Shown: positions 34,195-44,104, counted from the first letter of the stretch. The stretch: 64,000 nucleotides of DNA from Candidatus Hydrogenedentota bacterium (GCA_035416745.1 DAOLNV010000001.1:235185-299184); one strand, 5' to 3'. The notes: generated from the sequence alone by a model not told the origin. Program-made: numbers and translations.

Positions 34195-36984
34195 ATGAAA
34201 GCCAAACGGATTGTACCGCGACCGTGGATGGCGGGTTGCATTCTTGGCGTGGCGGTCATCTGCGCCGCGGCCGCAAGCGTTGCGGAATCTCTGGCGCTCA
34301 CGTGTCTCGACCAGACCACGCGAGCGCCTGTGGCGGGCGCGAAGGTGGCGGCTACCGTCGACACCACGCTGACGTATTATGTGACCGATGAGCGGGGCAT
34401 GTGCGAGATCCCTCTGCCTGAAGGCGGGCCCCGCTCGCTGGTGGCGTTGACGTTGAACGCGGATGCCCATGTGCCCGTTGTTGTGGAATGGCGGGTGGGG
34501 TCGCGGCCCATTCCTGACAAGCACACCGTCTTACTCGAACCCGGCGCCGTGATTGGGGGCACCATCCTCAATGCCCGGGAAGAGCCCATCCCCAACGCGC
34601 TCGTGCACATTACCGTGCCCATGGCCGAAAGTGCCGGCAATCAGGTGCTCATACGCGACCACACCGAGCGCGCCGGCCCCGACGGCAAATGGACGTGCGG
34701 GATCGTGCCTTCCGAGTTGACTGCGGTCCAACTGCAGGTCGAAGTTCTAGAGCTGTCTTTGCAGCAGGTCTTCCGGTACGGCCAGGGGGGACGCGCGCTC
34801 GAACCTTTGCGGGACCTCAGCGACCGCCTGGTGCTCGAAGAGCGCGGTATCGTTTACGGCGGCGTGGTAGACCCCGACGGCAAACCGGTTGGCGGCGCCA
34901 CTGTTGCGGTCTGGCTGACCGACGCGTTGTGGCGCTCCGCGCGCCTGGCCACTACCGACGCGTGGGGGCGCTTCCGAGTAACCGGATGCCCGCCCGGAAA
35001 CAGCACGATTCTCGTGCGCGCGCCGGGGTGGGCGCCGCTCCTGGAACATGCCGCAGTGGCCATGCAACAACCGTCGCGGACGTTCGTCACCCAGCCTGGA
35101 ACGCCGTTACGAATCCGGGTGGTAGACGCGGCAGGCGAGCCGTTGCCGGGGGCGTGGGTCACCGTCGATTCGTGGCGCGGTCTCGAAGGACTCCTGGACT
35201 GGCAGGCCTTTGCCAACGGGTCCGGCGAAGTCCTCTGGGAAGACGCGCCGAACGAGGGAATCAGCCTTGTGGTGGAAGCGGCGGGCGCCCAACCCAGCAC
35301 CCTCACGATCCCTCATGTGAAGGATGAAACCTATACGATCCGAATCGGCTCCGCCGTCCGGGTTCGCGGTCAGGTACTCGAGGAAGGCAGTGGCGCGCCC
35401 ATCGCGGCATTCGAGGCCACCCCCGGAATCCGATATCCGAAGGCGGAGACGGTTCTGTGGTTATCTTCGCGGCGCATCCAATGCGTCGGCGGCGCGTTCA
35501 GCTTTACGTTGCCACGGGACGACACGAACGCCAACTTCGTGAAGATCACGGCGCCCGGGCATGCTCCGTGGATATCGGCGGAGATTCCCTCCGAGCGCGA
35601 CGAATTCGAACTCACGGCCGAGCTTGAGCCGGCCGCGCCCTTGAATGGGCGCGTTGTTGACGCAGGGGGCAAGCCCGTTCAGGGCGCTTTCGTGCACCTC
35701 TGCACTCCTTCCGACGGGCTCTACCTGCGTAACGGGCGTGTGGCAAGCGAATTCCTCGGCTTCTACGCGGAAACGGGCGCGGACGGCGAATTCGAGCTTT
35801 CCCCTGAACTTCCGCCTTTCTGTATCGCCGCAGTCTGCGGCAATGGCGCCGCCCTTCTTTCCAATGAGGACTGGGCAGCCGGTAGAGATGTCACGATAAT
35901 GCCCTGGTCTTCCCTTCGCGGCCAAGTTCAGTACGGGGAGGAGGTCCTGCATAATCGCGCATTCAGAATGGCGCTCTGCTTCAAAAAAACGGGCGTTCCA
36001 ATGCCATTCTTCGAATATCAGGGCAAGACCGATGACCACGGCAACTTCGAACTTGACGGTGTTCCGTGCGTGGAATGCCAGGCGGTATTCGAGGTTGCCA
36101 TGCCCGACGGTTCAGCGTTTCAATGGCCTACCGAGACGCTTATCCTGCAGGCGGAAACGCCCGCTGACGTGAGTATAGGCGGTACCGGCCAGGCCGTCAG
36201 GGGGACCGTGCCACTACCCGAAGAGACCATCGCTACACCGCCCCAGATCATTATGTGCACCATTCAACAACGCACGTCGTGTGCGGGGCAGGAAGGGCCG
36301 GTATTCCAGGCGCGCACGCCCGTATCGGCAGATGGCACGTTCTGTTTTCCCGATGTTCCGCCCGGCAGCTACGTGGCCTCCGTAGCCATGCCAAAGGCCT
36401 CTTCCGAGGAGGAGGGAGAGACTGCCTTCGACCAGCTGAGGCTTGCTTTCGAGGTCCCTGTACGACAAGAAGGGGGCGCTGCCGAGCCGGTGGATCTAGG
36501 CGAAATGGTCCCGCCGGCGAAAGCCGCTCTCACTATCGGAGAGCCGGTGCCCGATATCGATGCCCATCTGCTCGATGGCGCCCCCGTATCTCTGAAGCAG
36601 TACGAAGGGAGGTTCCTGCTCGTCGATGTGTGGGCGACGTGGTGCGGCCCTTGCCAGGGCGAGACTCCGTATCTCAAGAAGGTCTTCGAGGAATTCGGGG
36701 GAGACCCGCGCTTCGCCATGCTGGGCATCAGCCTCGATGCGGAGAAGGAGCGGCTCACGGACTATCTGGAGCGCGAAAATATCCGCTGGCCGCAGGTTTT
36801 CGCCAGTGAAGCGCCCGGGTTGGACCTCTCGCTGACGTGGGGAATCGATGCAATTCCTGCTATCTTGTTGATTGGACCCGACGGGACGTTGGTGGCCCAA
36901 CATCTTCGCGGCGATGCTATCGGGATCGCTGTGCGCCAGGTGTTGAGTTCTTCCGAAGACACAGAGGAACGAAGCGATGAATAA
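34195..36984 (+). CDS. Exported protein with carboxypeptidase-regulatory-like domains fused to a C-terminal thioredoxin
   Basis: The product is 929 residues. A signal-like segment (GVAVICAAAASVAESLA) is followed by several beta-sandwich units with the PxxG-A-V/T pattern of carboxypeptidase-regulatory-like domains (KPVGGATVAVWL, EPLPGAWVTV, KPVQGAFVHLC). From about residue 780 comes a TlpA-like thioredoxin fold: GEPVPDIDAHLLDG, VDVWATWCGPCQGET with the CxxC pair, and DAIPAILLIGPDG. It is likely a periplasmic thiol-disulfide protein on a long beta-domain arm. Its stop overlaps the next gene by 8 bases, which suggests coupled translation with the GH2 enzyme. The redox target is unknown. Confidence 0.8.
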   Translation: MKAKRIVPRPWMAGCILGVAVICAAAASVAESLALTCLDQTTRAPVAGAKVAATVDTTLTYYVTDERGMCEIPLPEGGPRSLVALTLNADAHVPVVVEWRVGSRPIPDKHTVLLEPGAVIGGTILNAREEPIPNALVHITVPMAESAGNQVLIRDHTERAGPDGKWTCGIVPSELTAVQLQVEVLELSLQQVFRYGQGGRALEPLRDLSDRLVLEERGIVYGGVVDPDGKPVGGATVAVWLTDALWRSARLATTDAWGRFRVTGCPPGNSTILVRAPGWAPLLEHAAVAMQQPSRTFVTQPGTPLRIRVVDAAGEPLPGAWVTVDSWRGLEGLLDWQAFANGSGEVLWEDAPNEGISLVVEAAGAQPSTLTIPHVKDETYTIRIGSAVRVRGQVLEEGSGAPIAAFEATPGIRYPKAETVLWLSSRRIQCVGGAFSFTLPRDDTNANFVKITAPGHAPWISAEIPSERDEFELTAELEPAAPLNGRVVDAGGKPVQGAFVHLCTPSDGLYLRNGRVASEFLGFYAETGADGEFELSPELPPFCIAAVCGNGAALLSNEDWAAGRDVTIMPWSSLRGQVQYGEEVLHNRAFRMALCFKKTGVPMPFFEYQGKTDDHGNFELDGVPCVECQAVFEVAMPDGSAFQWPTETLILQAETPADVSIGGTGQAVRGTVPLPEETIATPPQIIMCTIQQRTSCAGQEGPVFQARTPVSADGTFCFPDVPPGSYVASVAMPKASSEEEGETAFDQLRLAFEVPVRQEGGAAEPVDLGEMVPPAKAALTIGEPVPDIDAHLLDGAPVSLKQYEGRFLLVDVWATWCGPCQGETPYLKKVFEEFGGDPRFAMLGISLDAEKERLTDYLERENIRWPQVFASEAPGLDLSLTWGIDAIPAILLIGPDGTLVAQHLRGDAIGIAVRQVLSSSEDTEERSDE

Positions 36985-39628
36985 GCGAAACATCGGAATT
37001 ACAATCCTCATGATGACCATGGCGTTTGGCACAGGGGCCGAGATTCTCAGTCTGAACGGCAACTGGCGGATTCAATCCTCAGTCAAGGCCGGCCAGGATG
37101 CCGCCACGATAGCTTCCCCGGGGCTCGATGTAGGAAATTGGTATCCCGCCAATGTTCCCACGACGGTCCTTGCGGCTCTCGTAGCTGATGGCGTCTACCC
37201 GGACCCCTACTACGGTCTGAACCTGAAGTCGATACCGGGATACCAGGAGGGACGCTGGCTCCGCATGCCCGACGACAGTCCTTTCAGGCCCCATTGGTGG
37301 TACCGTACCGAGTTTGACGTGCCCGAGGCCGAAGCCAGCCGGCATTATACCCTTCACTTCGACGGCATTAATTACCAGGCCAATGTGTGGTTGAACGGAA
37401 CCCAGATCGCCGGCCAGGACGCGGTCAAAGGCATGTTTCGCCGGTTCGAGTTCAATGTCGACGGCGTTATCAAACGCGGCGGCGTGAACTGCCTGGCCGT
37501 CGAGATCATCCCCCCGGGACTTCTGCCGGACCAGCAATACCGCACGAAGCAGGTTCAGGCCACCACGGGATGGGACGACCACAATCCCCAGCCACCGGAC
37601 CTGAATATGGGCATCTGGGAGGACGTCTATCTCACCGTGAGCGGCCCCGCCCGCATCAAACATCCTTACGTGGACACCGATCTTGACGTGCCCGCACTCG
37701 ACCGTGCGCGATTGTCTGTTTCCGCCCAAGTCGTGAACACGTGCGGCGCACCGGTTTCGGCGACAATCCGCGGCGCCATCGAGTCCCGGACCTTCTCACG
37801 CACGATTCGGCTTGAAAAAGAGGAAACTGCGGACGTGTTGTTCTCGCCCGTCGAATTCCAGGAACTCGTCGTCGAGAATCCCCGCGTGTGGTGGCCGAAT
37901 CCGCTTGGCCCCCAAGAGATGTATCAACTGACGCTCACCCTTGAGGTCGACGGCCAGATCTCCGACGAAACCGCAGTGTCGTTCGGCATACGCGAAGCCA
38001 CGACCTATATCGATGAAGAGGGGTGGCGCGGATACATGATCAATGGACGGCGCGTACTGATTCGCGGCGGCGCCTGGATGACCTGCGACATGCTCCTGCG
38101 CTTCGACAACCGCCGTTACGAGGCCCTGGTCAGGTACGCCAAAGAAGCCAACCTCAATATGCTGCGTTCTGAAGGCTTCTCGATTCGCGAAACGGACGAG
38201 TTCTACACCATGTGCGACCGGTACGGCGTCATGGTCACCCAACAGCTCTTCGGCAGAAGCATCCCCGATGAACAACTCGCCGTCGATTGCGTCCGCGACA
38301 CCATCCTCCGCATTCGCAATCACCCGAGCCTGGTGCACTTTCTGGGCCACGATGAGACGTTCCCGACGCGCAACCTCGACGAAGCGTACCGCGGCATCAT
38401 CGACAGGTATACTCCCGGCCGAACGTACCAGCCGCACTCCGGCGCATTCGACATCGAGGACCGGTTCCAGACCGGCGGCACACGGACCGGCACCCGCGAG
38501 CTGTGGACCTACGCCGGGCCCGAGCACTATTACCGCGGCAAAGAAGACGGTGCGTGGGGGTTTGCGCAGTCCGGAGGCATCGGCGGCGTCATCGCCCCCT
38601 ACGAGAGCGTCAACCGCATGATTCCCGCCGATCAGCAATGGCCCTTGTGGACCGAGGCACTCTCGTTTCACACCGTTATTCAGAGCGGCGAATACTTTGA
38701 CGCAGCCGTCACGGCCATGGAAAAACGTTATGGTAAACCCGGCGGCATTCAGGAATTCTGCCGCATCGGGCAGGTCATGAACTACGAGAGCGCCCGCGGC
38801 ATGTATGAAGCCTATGCGCGCAACAAGTACAGCGCGAAGGGCATCACCACCTGGAAATACGACGCCGCATGGCCAGCCGTGATGACGTGGCAGTACGTGG
38901 ACTGGTACCTCATCCCCTCCGGCGCCTACTACGGCGCCAAGAAGGCCTGCGAGGAGCTGCACGTCCAGTATTCCTATGATGACGATTCGGTGTGCGTCGT
39001 AAACAGCCTGTACAAGGATTTCCGGGGCCTGAAGGTGACGGCGCGCGTGCTCAATCTCGACATGACCGTCAAATTGGAGCGCGAAGCGGTCGTTGATGTG
39101 ATAACCGACGGCAAAACAGAGGCGTTCACCATCGCGTGGCCGGAAGGTCTGAGCAAAACCCATTTCGTGTATCTGGAACTGCGGGATGATTCGGGCCGGA
39201 TGGTCACCGACAACCTGTATTGGCTGTCGACCGTGCCCGAAACCCCCAGCAAACTCAGTCACGGCGAACATGAACGTTTCTCCATGAGCCGGGATTCGTG
39301 GGCCGATATGACCGGACTGCGCAAACTTCCGCGCGTGGCGCTGGAAACCAAGGCAAGCAGCAGCACGAAAGACGGGGAGCGAGTCATCGATGTAGCTCTG
39401 CGCAATCCCTCGAAAGCGCTCGCGTTCGCAATCCGGCTCTCCGTGCACAAGGGCCCCGGCGGCGAGGAAGCGGCGCCGTGCTACTGGGACGAGAACCTCG
39501 TCAGCATGCTTCCGGGCACGGAGCGCACCGTGAAGGCGGTGCTCAACGAGAGTGAACTCGGAGGCAGCGCGCCAATCGTCAGGCTCGAAGGCTGGAACGT
39601 CCCTGTTCAGGAACTCGACGCCGGATGA
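36977..39628 (+). CDS. Glycoside hydrolase family 2, beta-mannosidase/exo-glucosaminidase-like
   Basis: The product is 883 residues with a signal peptide (MNKRNIGITILMMTMAFGTG). The order of domains is the GH2 one: sugar-binding jelly roll (LNGNWRIQSS, WWYRTEFDVP, HFDGINYQANVWLNG), Ig-like domain (VWWPNPLG), TIM barrel (INGRRVLIRGGAWM, LNMLRSEGFS, IRNHPSLVHFLGHDE). The NHPS..GHDE block is the acid/base site region of beta-mannosidases and exo-beta-glucosaminidases. It likely trims non-reducing-end sugars in the periplasm or outside the cell. It begins inside the stop region of the thioredoxin fusion gene, and its stop overlaps the convergent next gene by 22 bases. Confidence 0.88.
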   Translation: MNKRNIGITILMMTMAFGTGAEILSLNGNWRIQSSVKAGQDAATIASPGLDVGNWYPANVPTTVLAALVADGVYPDPYYGLNLKSIPGYQEGRWLRMPDDSPFRPHWWYRTEFDVPEAEASRHYTLHFDGINYQANVWLNGTQIAGQDAVKGMFRRFEFNVDGVIKRGGVNCLAVEIIPPGLLPDQQYRTKQVQATTGWDDHNPQPPDLNMGIWEDVYLTVSGPARIKHPYVDTDLDVPALDRARLSVSAQVVNTCGAPVSATIRGAIESRTFSRTIRLEKEETADVLFSPVEFQELVVENPRVWWPNPLGPQEMYQLTLTLEVDGQISDETAVSFGIREATTYIDEEGWRGYMINGRRVLIRGGAWMTCDMLLRFDNRRYEALVRYAKEANLNMLRSEGFSIRETDEFYTMCDRYGVMVTQQLFGRSIPDEQLAVDCVRDTILRIRNHPSLVHFLGHDETFPTRNLDEAYRGIIDRYTPGRTYQPHSGAFDIEDRFQTGGTRTGTRELWTYAGPEHYYRGKEDGAWGFAQSGGIGGVIAPYESVNRMIPADQQWPLWTEALSFHTVIQSGEYFDAAVTAMEKRYGKPGGIQEFCRIGQVMNYESARGMYEAYARNKYSAKGITTWKYDAAWPAVMTWQYVDWYLIPSGAYYGAKKACEELHVQYSYDDDSVCVVNSLYKDFRGLKVTARVLNLDMTVKLEREAVVDVITDGKTEAFTIAWPEGLSKTHFVYLELRDDSGRMVTDNLYWLSTVPETPSKLSHGEHERFSMSRDSWADMTGLRKLPRVALETKASSSTKDGERVIDVALRNPSKALAFAIRLSVHKGPGGEEAAPCYWDENLVSMLPGTERTVKAVLNESELGGSAPIVRLEGWNVPVQELDAG

Positions 39629-41196
39629 GGAATCAGCACCGAGGCTGGCGCGCATTCCGCCATCTCGAAATACACCGGCCGCGACATCTGCGGCGCGTAC
39701 AGGCCCACGGCCTCGCGGTGCCACCACCTGCCTTCCCGGAAGGCTGTCTCGGCGTTGTTGAACGTGTAGACGTAGCGGACGGCGCGAATGTGCCGCGGCG
39801 GCGCCAGCGGGAACGGGTTATCGCCCAGCAGGGTGAGGACTTCCGGAGACCCCTCGAGCAGCCGCGACATGAGCGCCACAATCCAGGGATTCGCCGACAC
39901 CTCTGTCATGGCGGCGAGACGCATGCGCGTATCCAGCCGCGAAAGCCCCGGCTGTAACCACAGAGGCGCTTTCTGCAGGTCGCCGGTCTTGGCGCGGAAC
40001 TCGTACGGTTTCCATGTCTGCCCGTCCATGCTGCCCTCGATAATGATCTCGGGCCGCTGCTCGGGCGCCAGGGCGAAGGTCTCGTAGGTGTTGATAATAT
40101 GGAACGGCTCAAAGAGCGCCACAACCGTATCCGCGCGTTCGGGCCAGCCGTCCGGTGAGACCAGCGGGGTTACCAGCTGAATCGCCGACAGAATCAGGAT
40201 GGGTACCGCCGCCATGCCCACGGCGAAACTGCGCAGAGGCGAGGTTCTCGAAGCGGGCACGTCGCCTTTCCGGCGGATCCACTGGGCCGCCCCCCGCACA
40301 AGCCCCCTCCAGAACGCGTCGTCGAGGAGGGTGATGCAAACCGCTATCGTGAGAAGTCCCGTCATCAGGTATAAGCCAATCGCCATAAGCGCTACCTGCT
40401 GGAGTATCAGCGCGGCGCACGCCCCTACACGGATCCGCCGGGGCATGAACAGCAGAAACGGCGCCAGAAGCTGGCTTGCGAGCAGCACCGCACCCAGGCC
40501 GATGCGAAACGCCGCTGGCGTACCGTTGGCGTACCAGCCCAGCAGCGTCGGCACGGGCTGGCTCACGAAAGGCACCTCGAACGCTGTCACGCCCTCGAGG
40601 AGCACGTAATGCAGCCGCACCATTCCCGCTATGAAGACCAGCCGGAACAACAGCAGCCGGTAGAGCCATAGCACCGGTCTTGAGGGCGGGTCGTTCCGGG
40701 CGAACCCGGGATACAGCCCCCGCGGCGCCAAGAAGAGCGCCAGGAATCCGACTTCGAGAAGCAACGCGTCCCACTGGAACTCCAACAACTCCTCGCCCAC
40801 GGTGAAAAGGGACAGGTGCACAATCCAAAGGAAGGGAACCAGCACGATGGGTGAAACGCCCAGAAACAGCAGGCACGAACCTGCCACCCCGGCGCCGCAC
40901 AGCACGTACAGGAACGCGTCGCTGCTGTTCAGCCAGAAGAGAGTCGGAAACGCCAGATACCGTTCCGCGCCCAACGATAAGCGCGCCAGTTCCAGATTCT
41001 CTTGAGCCGGCGAGATCCCGTTTTCACCAAGCAACCCCGGAATCTGCCACAACAGCGACAGAAAAGTCACAAGATACAGCGCAGCGATACAACGCAGAAA
41101 CACCCAGCGCGTCACCAGAAAACTCTGTGTGGAACGCCGGGGAATCTCTGTCTTCTTCACTTCGGAATGGTCAGTATTTGGCAAATGTGTCAGCAT
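39607..41196 (-). CDS. Lipase maturation factor (LMF1) family membrane protein
   Basis: The product is 529 residues with about eight hydrophobic segments in the first 350 residues. The stretch GEELLEFQWDALLLEVGFLALFLAPRG is split here as LLEFQWDALLLEVGFLALF, a hallmark of the LMF family. The C-terminal half carries the soluble LMF domain with FEPFHIINTYETFA and GSMDGQTWKPYEFRAK. In animals LMF1 helps dimeric lipases mature in the ER; the bacterial role is unknown. Its 3' end overlaps the GH2 gene's 3' end by 22 bases on opposite strands. The ribosome-binding site is weak. Confidence 0.85.
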   Translation of the reverse strand: MLTHLPNTDHSEVKKTEIPRRSTQSFLVTRWVFLRCIAALYLVTFLSLLWQIPGLLGENGISPAQENLELARLSLGAERYLAFPTLFWLNSSDAFLYVLCGAGVAGSCLLFLGVSPIVLVPFLWIVHLSLFTVGEELLEFQWDALLLEVGFLALFLAPRGLYPGFARNDPPSRPVLWLYRLLLFRLVFIAGMVRLHYVLLEGVTAFEVPFVSQPVPTLLGWYANGTPAAFRIGLGAVLLASQLLAPFLLFMPRRIRVGACAALILQQVALMAIGLYLMTGLLTIAVCITLLDDAFWRGLVRGAAQWIRRKGDVPASRTSPLRSFAVGMAAVPILILSAIQLVTPLVSPDGWPERADTVVALFEPFHIINTYETFALAPEQRPEIIIEGSMDGQTWKPYEFRAKTGDLQKAPLWLQPGLSRLDTRMRLAAMTEVSANPWIVALMSRLLEGSPEVLTLLGDNPFPLAPPRHIRAVRYVYTFNNAETAFREGRWWHREAVGLYAPQMSRPVYFEMAECAPASVLIPHPASSS

Positions 41197-41661
41197 CGTC
41201 TTTCACATCTCGGAGTACAGGACGCTGTTCCGGCTCTTTTGTTCATGCGGAAACGGGTGTGTTTTCCGGGGCGCGCTCGTACTCATGCGCTTAAGGATAA
41301 GAAAAAGAAAACGCGCCCTGGATGCCTATGACGGCCCCAAGCCGTGGTTGCAGGAATAGCCTCTCGTTGTGCGCGGAAATCAATTATACGATTCGGATGA
41401 CTCGACTCTGTGAGCACCCGGGATAAATCACCTTCTCTCCTTTAGATAATACACATTACGCTGGAATAGTTCCAGGAGACCGCAAGCGCCTGACGCGGGC
41501 ATCTCGCCGGCGCTTCTGGAATGAGACCTCTTCGGCCTCAGGAAAGGCTCTGTCAACAGCACGCCAGAGCAGGAGATGGTATCAAGCTCTGTTCCGGGTC
41601 CTCAGCCCTCTTTGCGTTTCCCCATTCTGTTCGCGGATGCAGTCGGGCATTCGCGCCGGGC
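41197..41661. other. Intergenic region, 465 bases
   Basis: It separates two minus-strand genes. Open frames here lack ribosome-binding sites and recognisable content. I see no convincing promoter or terminator. Confidence 0.5.
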
Positions 41662-42618
41662 TCAGTCGCTCTTCTGGATACGGCGAATGATTTGCATCAC
41701 TTGGCGCTTATAGTCCATTGCCCCATACGCATCGTGGCTGCGCCCATGGCGAATGACGATGTATTTCTGCATTTCGTAAAGCAGATAGAAGAAATTACGC
41801 ACGCGCGCCTCGGCGGAATCGTCCCGCGGGCTGCCGTAACCCTCCCAGAAGGCCGGTTTCGAAATTCCACAGTAATCGAGCACCGCGAACTCGATTTCGG
41901 GGTCGCCCCAGAGCGCGCGGTCCCAATCGAGCACGCCGGTGAGCCGGTTCCCGCCTTCCACGAGGATGTTTTGCGCCCACACGTCCATATGAAGCAGAGA
42001 GGGCCCGACGGGACGGTCGAACAGCTTCACATACTTGTCCAACGTCCGGAGCATTAACGCGCGCTCTTCGTCGTCGTAATACCCCACCGACACCACGTCG
42101 TCCACCAGCTTGCGCCACATGATCAAGAAGGCATCCACCCACGAGGACTGAGGTTCCATCGGATGATGTTCGCCCACATAGCCGTAGGCCTCGCGCTTCT
42201 GAGCATGGGTCTCCGCCAAGGCCTCGCCGACCTGGCGCAACACGGCATCTTCGTCCACATGCACCAGTTCGGTCATCGCGATCCCGGGCAGACGCTGCAT
42301 GATAAGGAAGTCGCGCGGGATGATGTCGTGACTGTCATCAAAAGCGTAGATACGCGCCACTGGCACCGTCGTGTTCTCCAGAAGCAGCCGGTGAATGTAG
42401 GGCTCCTGGCGCATCATCTCTCTCTCATAGAAACAGAAAACGGCATTGCGCGGCGGGGCGACACGAAGCACGTATTCCTGGCCATTCGCCAGAATGTAGT
42501 AGGAATCGTTGAATATACCCGTCGGGATAGGAGCCAGCGAGATAGCGTCGGCCTCCACATCCAAGTGGGTGGCGACGCAGTTCATGAGCTCCCTCGTCTT
42601 AGGGCGGTTTGGTGTCAA
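41662..42618 (-). CDS. Aminoglycoside phosphotransferase/choline kinase-like protein (APH family)
   Basis: The product is 318 residues from a TTG at 42618 (GAAGGAA just upstream); an ATG at 42585 is the alternative. It has the protein-kinase-like APH fold: IPTGIFNDSYYIL (P-loop), YVLRVAPP with the lysine-like position replaced by Arg, the catalytic LLHMDVWAQNILV (H-x-D-x4-N), and GVLDWDRALWGDP with the metal-binding Asp. The substrate may be a small alcohol or sugar, or an antibiotic; no resistance role is implied by context. It follows fabI by 58 bases on the same strand. Confidence 0.8.
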   Translation of the reverse strand: MTPNRPKTRELMNCVATHLDVEADAISLAPIPTGIFNDSYYILANGQEYVLRVAPPRNAVFCFYEREMMRQEPYIHRLLLENTTVPVARIYAFDDSHDIIPRDFLIMQRLPGIAMTELVHVDEDAVLRQVGEALAETHAQKREAYGYVGEHHPMEPQSSWVDAFLIMWRKLVDDVVSVGYYDDEERALMLRTLDKYVKLFDRPVGPSLLHMDVWAQNILVEGGNRLTGVLDWDRALWGDPEIEFAVLDYCGISKPAFWEGYGSPRDDSAEARVRNFFYLLYEMQKYIVIRHGRSHDAYGAMDYKRQVMQIIRRIQKSD

Positions 42619-42676
42619 GAACGATTCCTTCTCATACCTTTACGGGGTTGCCTACGTGCCGTCCACGCTGCGCTGC

Positions 42677-43471
42677 CTATTCCTTCTCCGCGAGACCCAT
42701 CCCGATAATATTACACCCTCCGTCCACGTGCAGCACTTCTCCCGTGATTGCCGACGACCAATCGGACACGAGATACAGGGCTGCATGGCCCACCTCCGCT
42801 ACATCCACGTTGCGGCGGAGCGGCGACACCTTTTCCACATATCTGCCGATCGCGCGCGCTCCAGCGATGGCCGATGCCGAAAGGGTGCGGACGGGACCCG
42901 CGCTGACACAATTCACCCGGATGCCCTGGGGACCCAAATCGCTCGCCAGATACCGCGCCGATGCCTCGAGCGCGGCTTTTGCAACGCCCATCACATTATA
43001 GTTCGGGACGACCTTCTCCGACCCAAAATAGGTCATGGTCACGATGCTTCCGCCGGCTGTCATCAGGGGGGCGGCCTCGCGCGCTACGGCAACCAGCGAG
43101 TAGGCCGAGATATCCATGGCCAGGGCAAAACTGGCCCGCGACGTTCCCACAAAATCGCGTTGCAGGTCCTCGCGGTCCGCGTACGCGAGCGAATGCACCA
43201 CAAAATCCAGCCGCTCGGTGTGGTTGCGTACGTTGCGGAAAAAATCCGTGATGTCCTCGTCTTTCGAGACGTCGCAGGGATAAGCCGGCGCATCAGGCAG
43301 GTGCTCGCTCAGGAGTCTCTTGACGCGTTTCTCCAACGGTTCCCCGAGGTAGTTGAAGATGAGCCGGGCTCCAGCGCCCGCGCAGGCCGTCGCGCAGGCC
43401 CACGCGATCGAGCGCTCATTCGCAACGCCTAGAATTACCCCTGTCTTTCCTTGTAACAATCCCTCCGGCAT
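42677..43471 (-). CDS. fabI: Enoyl-[acyl-carrier-protein] reductase (NADH), FabI
   Basis: The product is 264 residues. The start at 43471 is fixed by GAGGAGA about 6 bases upstream. GVILGVANERSIAWA is the NAD-binding start typical of FabI, with VVHSLAYADRED as the family block. The active-site pair is Y and K in NYNVMGVAKAALEASARYLA, with six residues between Tyr and Lys as in FabI. GPVRTLSASAI and LHVDGGCNIIGMG complete the fold. It carries out the last reduction in each round of fatty-acid elongation, in the cytoplasm, and is the usual triclosan-type target. Confidence 0.95.
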   Translation of the reverse strand: MPEGLLQGKTGVILGVANERSIAWACATACAGAGARLIFNYLGEPLEKRVKRLLSEHLPDAPAYPCDVSKDEDITDFFRNVRNHTERLDFVVHSLAYADREDLQRDFVGTSRASFALAMDISAYSLVAVAREAAPLMTAGGSIVTMTYFGSEKVVPNYNVMGVAKAALEASARYLASDLGPQGIRVNCVSAGPVRTLSASAIAGARAIGRYVEKVSPLRRNVDVAEVGHAALYLVSDWSSAITGEVLHVDGGCNIIGMGLAEKE

Positions 43472-43792
43472 GGCAATCTCCTCGAAAAGGTGCCTCCCAA
43501 ATCCCTCGCGAACGAATTCCCATTGCGTGAGAATTCCCCCCACCCCCGAAAGAGCCTACCAGATTTCTCCCCATTATTGGAATCTCGATTGGCGCCTTCC
43601 AAATCCGTTCCCCCAAAAGCACGGTTGCCAGCCAGCAGTTACTCACGCTTTTCCGCCGCCGCAACGCGGTCAAGAGTCGTATCAACGCGATTGCGCGGCT
43701 ACGGGGCTGCTTCACGCGGGAACCTTTTGGTCTTCCCAGTGTTTATTCTTTCGTGGCGGGCATGCAAAGCACCGGCAAACGGGAGAATCAGG
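43472..43792. other. Intergenic region, 321 bases
   Basis: It separates fabI (minus) from the alpha/beta-hydrolase remnant (plus). No gene is supported. It ends in GGGAG before the ATG at 43793. Confidence 0.45.
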
Positions 43793-44104
43793 ATGCGCTC
43801 ATACATTTCCCCCAGGCTATTCCGTCTGCTTCTTCTCGGCGGCCTGCTCCTGGCGGCGTCCTCGGGACGCCCCGCCGAGAATATGCGCGTGACGGATGAC
43901 ATCCCCTATACCGATCCGGGCGGCGCCCAGCCCGACCTCCTTGCTCTAGACATCTACGCGCCCCAATCGGGCGCGGGATATCCCGTCGAGGTCTATCCCG
44001 CGGAAAACAAGAACCACTTGACCCTCAACCGCGAACTGGGGTTTCCGGGCGATCCGCCCACCAAAGAAGTTCTGGCCTTCTTTGCTGCGCTCCTCGCGAA
44101 ATAG
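43793..44104 (+). pseudogene. Alpha/beta hydrolase, internally deleted but in frame
   Basis: The product of the intact frame is 103 residues. Residues about 1-28 are a signal peptide (SPRLFRLLLLGGLLLAAS) and residues 29-60 match the entry of a BD-FAE-like hydrolase (VTDDIPYTDPGGAQPDLLAL, DIYAPQ). Then, without a break in frame, comes the usual C-terminal end: VEVYPAENKNHLTLNRELGF and PGDPPTKEVLAFFAAL. The whole middle, which normally has the HGGGW-type oxyanion motif, the GxSxG serine and the acid, is missing. GGGAG lies 7 bases before the ATG, so it may still be translated as a non-enzyme peptide. Confidence 0.7.

Noticed and set aside
37796..39727. A 643-codon open frame on the minus strand inside the GH2 gene
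   Set aside because: It mirrors the GC-rich third-position pattern of the plus-strand gene; its product has no domains and no ribosome-binding site. The GH2 domains are unmistakable.
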